Source of the DNA: Modestobacter italicus
Lineage (GTDB): Bacteria; Actinomycetota; Actinomycetes; Mycobacteriales; Geodermatophilaceae
Direction: 5' to 3'
Assembly: GCF_000306785.1 (NCBI RefSeq)
Contig: NC_017955.1
Location: 1-64,000, forward strand
DNA: 64,000 nucleotides
The notes below the pieces were generated by a model. It was not told the origin of the DNA and ran no database searches. It saw only the letters and a program-made list of their open reading frames with translations. The position numbers were made by a program, and so were the translations under genes. Positions 30,375-38,687 of the stretch are shown piece after piece; position 1 is the first letter of the stretch, and every line of letters starts with the position of its first letter.

Positions 30375-31819
30375 GGGCGCACGACCTCGGTGGGTGCGTC
30401 GGTCAGCCGGGGCGGGGTGGCCGGCGGGGGCGCGACCGGCCGGCGGGCGGCGTCGCTGATCCGGACCAGCAGGGCGACCAGACCGAAGTTGGCGACCAGC
30501 GACGAGCCTCCGTAGGCGAGGAACGGGGTGGTGAGGCCGGTCAGCGGGAGCAGCCCGGTGACCCCACCGAGGACGACGAACACCTGCCAGGCGACGGCGA
30601 AGGACAGGCCCGCCGCGAGCAGCTTGCCGAAGCCGTCGCGGACCACCAGCGAGGTGCGCAGGCCGCGCTCGACCAGCACCAGGTAGAGCACGATCACCGC
30701 GACCAGGCCGAAGAGCCCGAGCTCCTCGCCGATCGCCGAGGCGATGAAGTCGCTCTTGGCCACCGGCACCTGGTCGGGGCGCCCGCCGCCCAGGCCGGCG
30801 CCGAACAGCCCGCCGGTGCCGAGGCTGAACAGCGACTGGACGATCTGGTAGCCGCCGGTGTCGACGTAGGCGAACGGGTCCAGCCAGGTGTCCACCCGCA
30901 CCCGCACGTGCCCGAACACCTGGTAGGCCACGAACGCGCCACCGGAGAACAGGACGACGCCGATGACCAGCCAGCTGGCGCGCTCGGTGGCGACGTAGAG
31001 CATCACCACGAAGATGCCGAACAGCAGCAGCGAGCTGCCCAGGTCGCGCTCGAAGACCAGCACCAGGATCGAGGCCACCCAGGCCAGCAGCACCGGACCC
31101 AGGTCGCGGCCGCGGGGCAGCTCCAGGCCGGCGACCTTGCGGCTGGCCAGCGCCAGCACGTCCCGCTTGTCGACCAGGTAGGCGGCGAAGAAGACGACCA
31201 GGCAGATCTTGGCGAACTCACCGGGCTGGATGGAGAAGCCGGCCACCCGGATCCACAGCTTGGCGCCGTTGATCTCCGAGTTGGGCAGCACCGCGGGGAT
31301 GGCCAGCAGCACCAGGCCGACCAGCGCCAGGGTGTAGGCGAACCGGGCCAGCACGCGGTGGTCGCGGACCACCACGACGACGGCGACGAAGAGCACCAGC
31401 CCGACGGTGGCCCACAGCAGCTGGACCGGGGCGTCCTCGCCGGAGCTGTTGCCGCCGAGCTGGTCCCCGGCGATGTCCAGCCGGTGGATCATCCCGAGCC
31501 CCAGGCCCATCAGCACCGCCACGCAGGGCAGCAGCAGCGGGTCGGCGTAGGGCGCGAACCTGCGGACGACGAGGTGGGCGACCACCCACAGCGCGGTGAA
31601 CCAGGTGCCGAAGGTGGCCAGCTCCGGGCTGAGCGAGTCGGTGACGGTCAGGTCGACGATGCACTGCGCGGCCAGCGTGATGACCACGGCGAACGCCAGC
31701 AGCACGAGCTCGGTCCCCCGCCGCGTCGGCGTCGGGTCGGTGCCGGCCGCGGTGGCCCGCGGATCGGTCCCCGGACCGGTCACGAGGGGCCGCCGGGCGG
31801 TGTCGGGCGGGCCACTCAG
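30371..31819 (-). CDS. rodA: SEDS peptidoglycan polymerase RodA/FtsW family
   Basis: This is a polytopic glycosyltransferase polymerising lipid II. About ten or more helices are visible, with the family motifs GAKLWIRVAGFSIQPGEFAK, FERDLGSSLLLFG, WLDPFAYVDTGGYQIVQSL and PLTGLTTPFLAYGGSSL. Overall it closely resembles M. tuberculosis RodA of the pknAB operon. The start is a choice: CTG at 31819 overlaps the pstP TGA and has GGGAGG four bases upstream (482 aa), whereas GTG at 31783 has no visible ribosome-binding site (470 aa). Both give a family-like length. The end overlaps pbpA by 4 bp. Confidence 0.95.
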   Translation of the reverse strand: MSGPPDTARRPLVTGPGTDPRATAAGTDPTPTRRGTELVLLAFAVVITLAAQCIVDLTVTDSLSPELATFGTWFTALWVVAHLVVRRFAPYADPLLLPCVAVLMGLGLGMIHRLDIAGDQLGGNSSGEDAPVQLLWATVGLVLFVAVVVVVRDHRVLARFAYTLALVGLVLLAIPAVLPNSEINGAKLWIRVAGFSIQPGEFAKICLVVFFAAYLVDKRDVLALASRKVAGLELPRGRDLGPVLLAWVASILVLVFERDLGSSLLLFGIFVVMLYVATERASWLVIGVVLFSGGAFVAYQVFGHVRVRVDTWLDPFAYVDTGGYQIVQSLFSLGTGGLFGAGLGGGRPDQVPVAKSDFIASAIGEELGLFGLVAVIVLYLVLVERGLRTSLVVRDGFGKLLAAGLSFAVAWQVFVVLGGVTGLLPLTGLTTPFLAYGGSSLVANFGLVALLVRISDAARRPVAPPPATPPRLTDAPTEVVRP

Positions 31820-33231
31820 TCCGCCTCCCGGCAGTCCACTCCCGGCGTCCCGGTGCGGGACGCCCCCGTGCTCGTCGCCGAGCTCGTGGTCGTGGCCGGT
31901 GACGGCGTGGGGAGGGGTGGGGTCGGCGCCGCGCTGACCGCCGGGTCGACCGGCGGGACGGGCTCGGGGGTGGGGGAGGGCGCCGGTGCGGAGCTGGTGC
32001 TCGACGCGGTGCTCGGGGTGGTGCGGCACGGCGGCAGCCGCTGGTCGCGGAGGTTGGTGAGGATCCGCTGGGCGTCGTCCCGGTCGGAGGCGGTGATGCC
32101 GCCGGTGACCCGGCTGCGGGCGGCCTGGGTGAGGTCGGTGGTGGCCAGGCCGGTCGCCTCGTCGAGCCGGAACAGGTCCACCCCGACGATGGAGGTGTCC
32201 AGGCCCTGGAAGACGGCGACCTCGTTGCCGTCGGCGGTCTCCGCGACCCCGACGAACCAGTGCCCCATCACGAACAGGTAGCCGCCCACCGCCGCGGCGG
32301 CGAGCACCACCAGGGCGGCCAGCGAGACGAGCACGGTCCGCAGCGGGCGCCGGCGGACCGGCGGGGAGGTGGTGCCCACCGTCGGGCCGGCCTGGGCGGG
32401 TTGCGGGTCGGCGAGCGCGGCCCGGCCGGCCGCCGAGCGCGGGTCGACCTCGCGCTGACCGCGGTTGTCCCCGGCGGCGCCGTCGACGACCGGGTCGATC
32501 AGGGCGCCGCGGCCGTCGTCCTCGACCACGTCGGCGACGATGCAGGTGATGTTGTCCGGACCGCCGCTGCGCAGCGCCAGCTCGATCAGCCGGTCGGCGG
32601 TGGCCTGCGGGTCGGGGTCGCGCATCGCCGAGGCGAGGGTCTCGAAGGTGACCACCCCGGACAGGCCGTCGGAGCACAGCAGGTAGCGGTCGCCGGCCCG
32701 GGCGTCGCGCATCGACAGGTCGGGCTCGACGTCCTGGCCGTTGAGGGCGCGGAGCAGCAGCGACCGCTGCGGGTGGCTGCTCGCCTCCTCCTCGGTGATC
32801 CGGCCGTCGTCGATGAGGGTCTGCACGAACGTGTCGTCGTGGGTGATCTGGGCCAGCTCGCCGTCGCGCATCAGGTACGCCCGGGAGTCCCCGACGTGGC
32901 AGAGCCCGAGCCGGCCGCCGGCGAAGAGGACCGCGGTCAGCGTCGTCCCCATGCCCTCCAGGTGCGGCGCCTCGCGGATGACCTCGCGCAGGTGCTCGCT
33001 GCCGTCGAAGACCGCCTGCCGCAGCGCCTGCAGCAGGTCGCCGGAGGGGGCGTCGTCGTCGAGGTGCTCGAGCGCGGCGATGACCACCTTGCTGGCGACG
33101 TCACCGGCCGCGTGGCCGCCCATCCCGTCGGCGACGGCGAGCAACCGCGGACCGGCGTACACCGAGTCCTGGTTGGTGCCGCGGATGAGGCCGCGGTCGG
33201 AGCGGGCGGCGTAGCGCAGGACGAGCGTCAT
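31816..33231 (-). CDS. pstP: PP2C-family Ser/Thr phosphatase PstP
   Basis: This phosphatase reverses PknA/PknB phosphorylation. The 471-residue protein has the cytosolic PP2C domain (about 1-240: SDRGLIRGTNQDSVY, LLAVADGMGGHAAGD, LLCSDGLSG, GGPDNITCIVADV), a transmembrane helix at about 305-325 (VLVSLAALVVLAAAAVGGYL) and an extracellular part (HWFVGVAETADGNEVAVFQG) ending in a Pro/Ser/Thr-rich tail. The ATG at 33231 overlaps the fhaB stop as ATGA. Alternative longer frames upstream lie inside fhaB. Confidence 0.95.
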   Translation of the reverse strand: MTLVLRYAARSDRGLIRGTNQDSVYAGPRLLAVADGMGGHAAGDVASKVVIAALEHLDDDAPSGDLLQALRQAVFDGSEHLREVIREAPHLEGMGTTLTAVLFAGGRLGLCHVGDSRAYLMRDGELAQITHDDTFVQTLIDDGRITEEEASSHPQRSLLLRALNGQDVEPDLSMRDARAGDRYLLCSDGLSGVVTFETLASAMRDPDPQATADRLIELALRSGGPDNITCIVADVVEDDGRGALIDPVVDGAAGDNRGQREVDPRSAAGRAALADPQPAQAGPTVGTTSPPVRRRPLRTVLVSLAALVVLAAAAVGGYLFVMGHWFVGVAETADGNEVAVFQGLDTSIVGVDLFRLDEATGLATTDLTQAARSRVTGGITASDRDDAQRILTNLRDQRLPPCRTTPSTASSTSSAPAPSPTPEPVPPVDPAVSAAPTPPLPTPSPATTTSSATSTGASRTGTPGVDCREAD

Positions 33232-33689
33232 GAACGGAGCTCCAGCACGGTCTGGCCGATCCGGATCGGTTGGCCGGGGCCGACCAGCAGGGGACCCTGC
33301 ACGCGCTGCTGGTCGAGGTAGGTGCCGTTGGTCGAGCCGAGGTCCTCGACGTACCACTGGCCGCCGCGGTTGGTGAGCCGCGCGTGCCGGGAGGAGGCGA
33401 AGTCGTCGGTCAGCACGAGGGTCGAGTCGTCGGCACGGCCGATCAGGATCGCCTGCTCCCCGAGGGTGATGCGGGTGCCCGAGAGCGGGCCCGCGGTGAC
33501 GACCAGGTGCTTGGGGCCGCGGCTGCCGCGCTTGCGCCCGACCGCGGCGGCCCGCGGCGGGACGGAGGCGACCCGGCCGGCGCGACCGCCGAGGAGGTCC
33601 GCCCGCACGACCCGGAAGGCGGCGAAGATGAACAACCACAGCAGCAGCAGGAAACCGAAGCGGAAGGCCTGCAGGACGATCTCCGCCAT
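33228..33689 (-). CDS. fhaB: FHA domain protein FhaB (FipA)
   Basis: This is a phosphothreonine-binding adaptor of 153 residues with an N-terminal membrane helix (FRFGFLLLLWLFIFAAFRVV) and a C-terminal FHA domain (about 70-150). It has the phosphopeptide-binding residues in ILIGRADDSTLVLTDDFAS and RHARLTNRGGQWYVEDLGST, then NGTYL. FhaB links PknA/PknB signalling to the division machinery in mycobacteria; the same role is inferred. ATG start at 33689, 34 bp after fhaA; coupled to pstP. Confidence 0.94.
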   Translation of the reverse strand: MAEIVLQAFRFGFLLLLWLFIFAAFRVVRADLLGGRAGRVASVPPRAAAVGRKRGSRGPKHLVVTAGPLSGTRITLGEQAILIGRADDSTLVLTDDFASSRHARLTNRGGQWYVEDLGSTNGTYLDQQRVQGPLLVGPGQPIRIGQTVLELRS

Positions 33690-33723
33690 CAGCCCGCCGC
33701 CCGGGGCCGAGTCGCGGACCGGG

Positions 33724-34521
33724 TCATGTGCCGTCCTGCCGGTAGACCAGCACCGAGTGGCCGATCCGGATGACGTCGCCGTCGGCGAGGTCCTGCCGGC
33801 CGACCCGCCGGCCGTTGACCAGCGTCCCGTTCGTGGAGCCGAGGTCCTCGACGGTGACGACGCCCCCGGCGAGCTGGACGTCGGCGTGCTTGCGGCTCAC
33901 CCCGGTGTCGGGCAGCCGGATGTCGGCCTCGGTGCCGCGGCCGAGCACGTTGCTGCCCTGCTCCAGCACGTGCTTGGTGCCGGGGCCGTCGACGACCAGG
34001 ACGTGCGCCACCCGGTGACCGGCGCGGCCGGCGAGCGGGGGGTCCTGGGCGCCGGTGTCGGTCGACCCGGTGCGCATCGAGGGCAGCGGTGGGAGCGGGG
34101 GGCGGCCGGCGGGGGGCGGCGGCGCGGCGACCTCGGTGCGGTGCTGGCTGCCGCCGGTGACGTGCGAGGCGACCTCGAAGACCCCGGTGCGCAGCGACTC
34201 GTCGCGCTCCAGCCGCACCTGGACGTCGCCGAAGGTCTGGTACCCCTCGGCCTCGACGTGCTCGGTGACCATGTCGGCGAGCTCGCCGGCCAGCTGCTCG
34301 GACCACTCGGCGAGGTTGTCGTGGTCGACCGGGCCGAGGGTGACGACGTAGAGGTCGGGGGCGAGCACCCGGCCGCCGCCGAGCACGGACCGCTGCTCGT
34401 CGGCCTCGCGCTGCAGGGCGGTGGCGATCTCCGCCGGGTGGACCTTGCCCTTGAAGACGCGCGCGAACGCCAGGCCGACCATGCCCTCGAGGCGTCGCTC
34501 GAAGCGCTGCAGCACACCCAC
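33724..34521 (-). CDS. fhaA: FHA domain protein FhaA (DUF3662-FHA)
   Basis: This is the first gene of the kinase/cell-wall operon, 265 residues. The N-terminal DUF3662 domain (VLQRFERRLEGMVGLAFARV, then VHPAEIATALQREAD) covers about 1-125, followed by a Pro-rich linker and a C-terminal FHA domain (NVLGRGTEADIRLPDTGVS, RKHADVQL, DLGSTNGTLVNG). In mycobacteria FhaA binds phosphorylated MviN/MurJ and regulates peptidoglycan precursor flipping. GTG at 34521 was chosen because GAGGGA lies 6 bases upstream. The operon promoter should lie in 34522-34766. Confidence 0.94.
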   Translation of the reverse strand: MGVLQRFERRLEGMVGLAFARVFKGKVHPAEIATALQREADEQRSVLGGGRVLAPDLYVVTLGPVDHDNLAEWSEQLAGELADMVTEHVEAEGYQTFGDVQVRLERDESLRTGVFEVASHVTGGSQHRTEVAAPPPPAGRPPLPPLPSMRTGSTDTGAQDPPLAGRAGHRVAHVLVVDGPGTKHVLEQGSNVLGRGTEADIRLPDTGVSRKHADVQLAGGVVTVEDLGSTNGTLVNGRRVGRQDLADGDVIRIGHSVLVYRQDGT

Positions 34522-34766
34522 AGTCGCTCCCTCGCGTCTCGGCTGACCTCCCACTGCACTTGAGCGCTGATCGTAACCGGGGGAGGGTCGCCGGACCGGT
34601 CGGGAAGCGCAGGACGCCCCGGCGATCTCTGCCGGGCCGTGTCCCGCGCACTGTCTACCAGCGGGACGCCGCGGGCCTCGCGGGCCGCGCCGGGAGCGGT
34701 GCCGGCGGGCTGTCCGGGGGTGGGGCCGGAGGCTCCCGGACCGGCTGATACTGTTCTCCCTCGCCA

Positions 34767-34849
34767 GGGCAAGTGGCGGAATGGCAGACGCGCACGGTTC
34801 AGGTCCGTGTGTCCGAGAGGACGTGGGGGTTCAACTCCCCCCTTGCCCA
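34767..34849 (+). tRNA. tRNA-Leu (CAG)
   Basis: This 83-nt class II tRNA has acceptor GGGCAAG (34767-34773) with CTTGCCC (34842-34848), anticodon stem CACGG/CCGTG, anticodon CAG at 34800-34802 in loop TTCAGGT, a variable arm GTCCGAGAGGAC, and T-arm GGGGGTTCAACTCCCCC. The 3' CCA is not encoded. Confidence 0.96.
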
Positions 34850-34855
34850 CCGAGT

Positions 34856-34890
34856 CGGAGCGCCGGTGACCGAGAGGTCCCGGCGCTCCG
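34856..34890. terminator. Bidirectional terminator hairpin after tRNA-Leu
   Basis: CGGAGCGCCGG (34856-34866) pairs perfectly with CCGGCGCTCCG (34880-34890). It lies just past tRNA-Leu and 18 bp beyond the stop of the convergent DUF1707 gene, so it can serve both. Confidence 0.65.
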
Positions 34891-34907
34891 CTGCGTCCGG
34901 GGGCAGG

Positions 34908-35423
34908 TCAGCCGGGCAGCCGCTCCGAGCGCCGGTCGCGCTGCCGGTCCCGGCCCGGCCCGCGCGCCGCCCCGAGGGTCTGCGCCACCAGCACCACGCC
35001 CCAGGGGCCGATCACCCACACCGGCCACGGGTAGATCCACTCACCGGTGCCCAGCGAGGTCAGCGCCCAGATGCCGACCACGACCACCGCCGTGGCGAGC
35101 CAGCTGGCCCAGGCGGCCCGGATGCCGTTGGCCGTGCTGCCCCAGTGCCCCCAGTTCCCCGCCCACGAGTGCATGCCCCAGCCGGGGGCACCGCACCCGG
35201 CGGCCGCCGGCTGGACCGCCGGCGCGGGCGCGGGGGCCGGCTCGACCCCGGGCAGGTCGGCGGTCAGCTGGTCGAGCTCGCCGTAGGTGCGGGCGGCGTA
35301 GGCGCGGGACAGCCGGTCGTCGAACTCGGCGACGGTCAGCCGCCCGGCGGACATGTGCGCGCCGAGGACCTCGGCCACGGCGGCTCGGTCGGCATCGGCA
35401 GCGCGCAGGTGGGACTCGGGCAT
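34908..35423 (-). CDS. DUF1707 domain-containing membrane protein
   Basis: This 171-residue protein begins with a DUF1707 domain (LRAADADRAAVAEVLGAHMS, then GRLTVAEFDDRLSRAYAA), a short N-terminal domain common in actinobacterial membrane and regulatory proteins. A Pro/Ala linker follows, then two hydrophobic helices (ASWLATAVVVVGIWALTSLG and WVIGPWGVVLVAQTLG). Function is unknown. ATG at 35423 follows GGAGTCCAGG on the minus strand. Confidence 0.88.
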   Translation of the reverse strand: MPESHLRAADADRAAVAEVLGAHMSAGRLTVAEFDDRLSRAYAARTYGELDQLTADLPGVEPAPAPAPAVQPAAAGCGAPGWGMHSWAGNWGHWGSTANGIRAAWASWLATAVVVVGIWALTSLGTGEWIYPWPVWVIGPWGVVLVAQTLGAARGPGRDRQRDRRSERLPG

Positions 35424-35504
35424 CCTGGACTCCTCGGTCGGTCGCAGCACCAGTCTGCTGCCGCGAGGGGTCCGGTGACCACTGACGTCTGTCACCAGTC
35501 GGTC

Positions 35505-35520
35505 GGTTCCACGTGGAACC
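35505..35520. promoter_or_regulatory. parS: parS-like centromere site
   Basis: The 16-bp perfect palindrome GGTTCCACGTGGAACC contains the same 14-bp core as the site at 9414-9427 and resembles the parS consensus. It sits in the spacer between the divergent DUF1707 and epimerase genes. Confidence 0.75.
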
Positions 35521-35563
35521 CGGCGTTGTGCTGAGCTGTCCGGGACCGCCCCGAGGAGGACCC

Positions 35564-36484
35564 ATGCCGCTCGACCCGCGCTGGCCGTCCAGCACCCCGC
35601 TCGACGCCGAGGTGACCGCCGGTGGCGCCCGGCTCGCCGTCGACCTGCGCGGCGGGGGGCTGCGCGAGCTCGCGGTCGGGGAGTGGCAGCTGCTCGACGG
35701 CTACCCCGCCGGCACGGTGCCGGCCGGGCGCCGCGGCGGCGTGCTGCTGCCGTGGCCGAACCGGCTGCGGGACGGGCGCTGGCGCTGGCGCGGCGCGGAC
35801 CTGCAGCTGGACGTGGTCAGCGCGGCCTCCCCCAACGCCGTGCACGGGCTGCTGTCCGCGCAGCCGTGGGCCGTGCTGGACGAGCGGCCGGCCGGCGTCA
35901 CCGTCGGCACGGTCCTCCAGCCGCGGGCCGGCTACCCGTTCCGGTTGGCGGCGGCCATCGACTACGACCTGGGCCCCGAGCTGCTGACGGTCACCGTGCG
36001 GGTGCGCAACGCAGGCGGCGAGGACGCGCCCTTCGGCGTGGGCATGCACCCCTACCTGCACGTGGGCGCGGCCGCCGAGGGCGGCGTGGCCGACGCCGAG
36101 CTCACCGTCCCGGCGCGCACCGCGATGGTCGTCGACGGCGGCCTGCCGACCGGGGAGAGCCGGCCGTTCGACGGCGCGGTCGGCCGGATCGGCGACCGGG
36201 CCCTGGACGACCCGGTGACCGACCTGGTCCGGGACGACGAGGGCTGGGCCCGGGTCGAGCTGCGCGGGCCGGCCGGTGCGCTGGAGCTGGCCGTCGACCG
36301 GTCCTGGCCGTGGCTGCAGGTCTACACCGGCGACACGCTGCCGGCCGGGCAGCGCCGGCGCAGCGTGGCCGTGGAGCCGATGACCTGCCCGCCCAGCGCG
36401 CTGGCCGACGGCACCGACCTCGTCGTCCTGGCGCCGGAGGGGACGTGGTCGGGCACCTGGACGCTGGGCTGGACGCCGGCGTGA
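35564..36484 (+). CDS. Aldose 1-epimerase family protein
   Basis: This 306-residue galactose mutarotase-like enzyme interconverts sugar anomers. It has the family elements RGGVLLPWPNRLRDG, NAVHGLL (first His), GVGMHPYLHV (second His) and the catalytic Glu in VAVEPMTCPPSAL. Exact sugar is unknown. The ATG at 35564 follows GAGGAGGACC. Its TGA overlaps the GTG of the MOSC gene, forming a small operon. Confidence 0.93.
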   Translation: MPLDPRWPSSTPLDAEVTAGGARLAVDLRGGGLRELAVGEWQLLDGYPAGTVPAGRRGGVLLPWPNRLRDGRWRWRGADLQLDVVSAASPNAVHGLLSAQPWAVLDERPAGVTVGTVLQPRAGYPFRLAAAIDYDLGPELLTVTVRVRNAGGEDAPFGVGMHPYLHVGAAAEGGVADAELTVPARTAMVVDGGLPTGESRPFDGAVGRIGDRALDDPVTDLVRDDEGWARVELRGPAGALELAVDRSWPWLQVYTGDTLPAGQRRRSVAVEPMTCPPSALADGTDLVVLAPEGTWSGTWTLGWTPA

Positions 36485-37206
36485 GCGGGCTGCGGGTGCG
36501 GGAGCTGTGGCGGTTCCCGGTGAAGTCGCTGCTGGGCGAGCGGGTCGAGCGGGCCGAGGTCGGCGCCGAGGGCCTCGCCGGAGACCGCGGCTGGGCGCTG
36601 TTCGACGTCGGGACCGGTTTCGGGCTCACCGCCCGCCGGGTGCCCGAGCTGCTGTTCGCCGCGGGCCGGCTGCGCCCGGACGGGACGGCGGAGGTGGTGC
36701 TGCCCGACGGCACCGCCACCACCGACGACGCGGTCCTCTCCCGCTGGGCCGGCCGGCCGGTGGAGCTGCGGCCCGCCACCGCCGTGCACGGTGCCCGCCG
36801 CTACGAGAACCCCGACGACGCCGAGGACGAGGAGGCCGCCCGCTGGGACCCCTTCGCCGGGGCCGACGGCGCCTTCCACGACAACGCCGACGCCCGGGTC
36901 ACCCTGGTGTCGACCGGCACGCTGGGCGGCTGGGACCGGCGGCGGTTCCGGGCCAACGTGGTGCTCGACGGCGCCGGGGAGGACGAGCTGGTGGGCCGGC
37001 ACGTCCGGCTGGGCACCGCGGAGCTCGACGTGGTCGGCCGGGTGCCGCGCTGCGTGATGACCACCCGCCCGCAGGCCGGCGGCATCGGCCGGGACACCGC
37101 GGTGCTCAAGACGATCCACCGGGAGCGCGGTGGGGCGCTGGCGGTCGGCGCGCTCGTGGCGCGGCCCGGTGTCCTTGCGGTGGGCGACACCGTCGTCCCG
37201 GCCTGA
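36481..37206 (+). CDS. MOSC domain-containing protein
   Basis: This 241-residue protein has an N-terminal beta-barrel (VRELWRFPVKSLLGE, then GDRGWALFDVGTG) and a C-terminal MOSC domain containing RFRANVVLDG and the conserved Cys in GRVPRCVMTT. MOSC proteins bind sulfur or molybdenum-cofactor-related groups, as in molybdenum cofactor sulfurase and mARC/YcbX enzymes. The specific substrate is unknown. GTG start at 36481 overlaps the upstream stop as GTGA. Confidence 0.92.
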   Translation: MSGLRVRELWRFPVKSLLGERVERAEVGAEGLAGDRGWALFDVGTGFGLTARRVPELLFAAGRLRPDGTAEVVLPDGTATTDDAVLSRWAGRPVELRPATAVHGARRYENPDDAEDEEAARWDPFAGADGAFHDNADARVTLVSTGTLGGWDRRRFRANVVLDGAGEDELVGRHVRLGTAELDVVGRVPRCVMTTRPQAGGIGRDTAVLKTIHRERGGALAVGALVARPGVLAVGDTVVPA

Positions 37207-37232
37207 CGGGGCCCTGGGGAAGGATCGGGAGC

Positions 37233-37448
37233 GTGCGCACCATCGAGCTCCGCCCCGGCGAGGAGACCATCCGGCTCGGCCAGCTGCTGAAGCTGGTCGA
37301 CGCCGTCCCGTCCGGCGCCCAGGTCAAGGACGTGCTGACCTCCGGCGAGGTCGCGGTCAACGGCGAGCCCGAGGAGCGCCGCGGGCGGCAGCTGCACCGC
37401 GGGGACATCGTCTCGGTCGCTGGGCAGGACGACGTCCGGATCGGCTGA
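37233..37448 (+). CDS. S4 RNA-binding domain protein
   Basis: This 71-residue protein is a single S4 domain (TIRLGQLLKLVDAVPSGAQV, then VLTSGEVAVNGEPEERRGRQ and LHRGDIVS), resembling the YaaA/YbcJ/RqcP-type stand-alone S4 proteins that bind structured RNA or ribosomes. The GTG at 37233 follows a GGGAAGGATCGGGA site and lies 26 bp after the MOSC gene. Confidence 0.88.
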   Translation: MRTIELRPGEETIRLGQLLKLVDAVPSGAQVKDVLTSGEVAVNGEPEERRGRQLHRGDIVSVAGQDDVRIG

Positions 37449-37596
37449 GCGTGACCGGCGCCCCCGCAGGGTGACGCCACGCCGGGCGACACGCCAGTTC
37501 ACACAGATGTCACACAAGTCGGGTGCAGACCGGCGGAGAGCGGGCATGTCGGTACCGCCCGGGCGGCGGTGGTGCGGAACCCGCCGCCCGGGGCTC

Positions 37597-38562
37597 TCAG
37601 CCCCCCGGCCGGTGCCGCGGCAGCCGCAGGTCGGCGACCAGCGCCCGGTGGTCGGTCCCCGGCACGTGCACCACCGCGAGGGAGACCACGCCGATCCGCG
37701 GGTCGACGAGCACGTGGTCCAGCGTCAGCCGGGGCACCGGCACCCGGACCGGTGCCCAGGTGGGCCGCAGCGCCTGACCGGTCACCCGGGCCGCGTCGAC
37801 CCAGCCGCGGCGCAGCAGCCGCCGGAACGCCCCGTGGTCCGGGGTCGCGTTGAAGTCGCCGGCGAGCACCCGCAGCACCTCCTCCGCCGGGTCGGGGAGC
37901 AGCGCGAGGTCCTCCTCCCAGCGCGCGACCTGGCCGGCCGAGGAGGTCGGCGGGTGGGTGTGCACCGCCGTGACCTCCAGGTCGGCGCCGCCGGGCACCG
38001 CCAGCCGGGCGCCCGGCTGACCGAAGCGGCCCGGGACGACGGAGCGCTCGAGCACCTCCAGCCGGCTCCACAGCGCGCCGCCCGCCCCGGCCGGCTGGCC
38101 CTCCCCGGCGGGCACGACGTGCGCGTGCGGCAGCCGCTCGGCCACCCCCGCCGCCAGCAGCCCGGTGACCGCCTCCGGGGTCACCTCCGACAGCGCCAGC
38201 ACGTCGGCGTCGGTGGCCCGCGCCAGCGAGACGACGGCCGTCGGGTCCGCCCGGCCGTGCAGCATGTTCAGCGAGACCAGCCGCAGCGGCCGGCCGTCGG
38301 TGGGCCCACCCGGCGTCCGGCGGACGCCGGCGAGCACCGACCCGCCCAGCACGGCGGTGGCGCCGGCGGCCAGCACGGTGGCGCTGCGCGAGCGGGCGAG
38401 CACGCCGGCCGCCACCGGGAGCACGCCGGTGGCCGCCGCGTACCGGGTGAAGGCGGTCGCGGGCACCAGCGGGAAGCCGCGGTCGGCACCGGCCGCGCGG
38501 ACCACCGCCCAGCCGGCCCAGGGTGCGGCGAGGGCGAGGGCGGCGCGACGCGGGAGGGGCAC
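37597..38562 (-). CDS. Endonuclease/exonuclease/phosphatase-fold protein
   Basis: This 321-residue protein has N-terminal hydrophobic segments (about 1-85) followed by an EEP-fold catalytic domain. The motifs are VSLNMLHGRAD (Asn), LALSEVTPEAV (Glu), AVHTHPPTSS (His), AGDFNATPDHG (Asp/Asn) and TDHRALVADL (Asp-His). Substrate may be a phosphodiester of nucleic acid or lipid; extracytoplasmic placement is inferred from the hydrophobic N-terminus. GTG at 38562 was chosen because upstream residues lack family character. Confidence 0.9.
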   Translation of the reverse strand: MPLPRRAALALAAPWAGWAVVRAAGADRGFPLVPATAFTRYAAATGVLPVAAGVLARSRSATVLAAGATAVLGGSVLAGVRRTPGGPTDGRPLRLVSLNMLHGRADPTAVVSLARATDADVLALSEVTPEAVTGLLAAGVAERLPHAHVVPAGEGQPAGAGGALWSRLEVLERSVVPGRFGQPGARLAVPGGADLEVTAVHTHPPTSSAGQVARWEEDLALLPDPAEEVLRVLAGDFNATPDHGAFRRLLRRGWVDAARVTGQALRPTWAPVRVPVPRLTLDHVLVDPRIGVVSLAVVHVPGTDHRALVADLRLPRHRPGG

Positions 38563-38687
38563 CCGCCCATCCTGCCGATCCCCGCTGCGCCCGGCCCGGT
38601 GACGCCCCTGACCTGGCCGTTCACCTCGGTGGGGTAGACCCTGATGGACGAGTGGTCGTGAACGGGGCATGGACGAGGAGTGGACGC

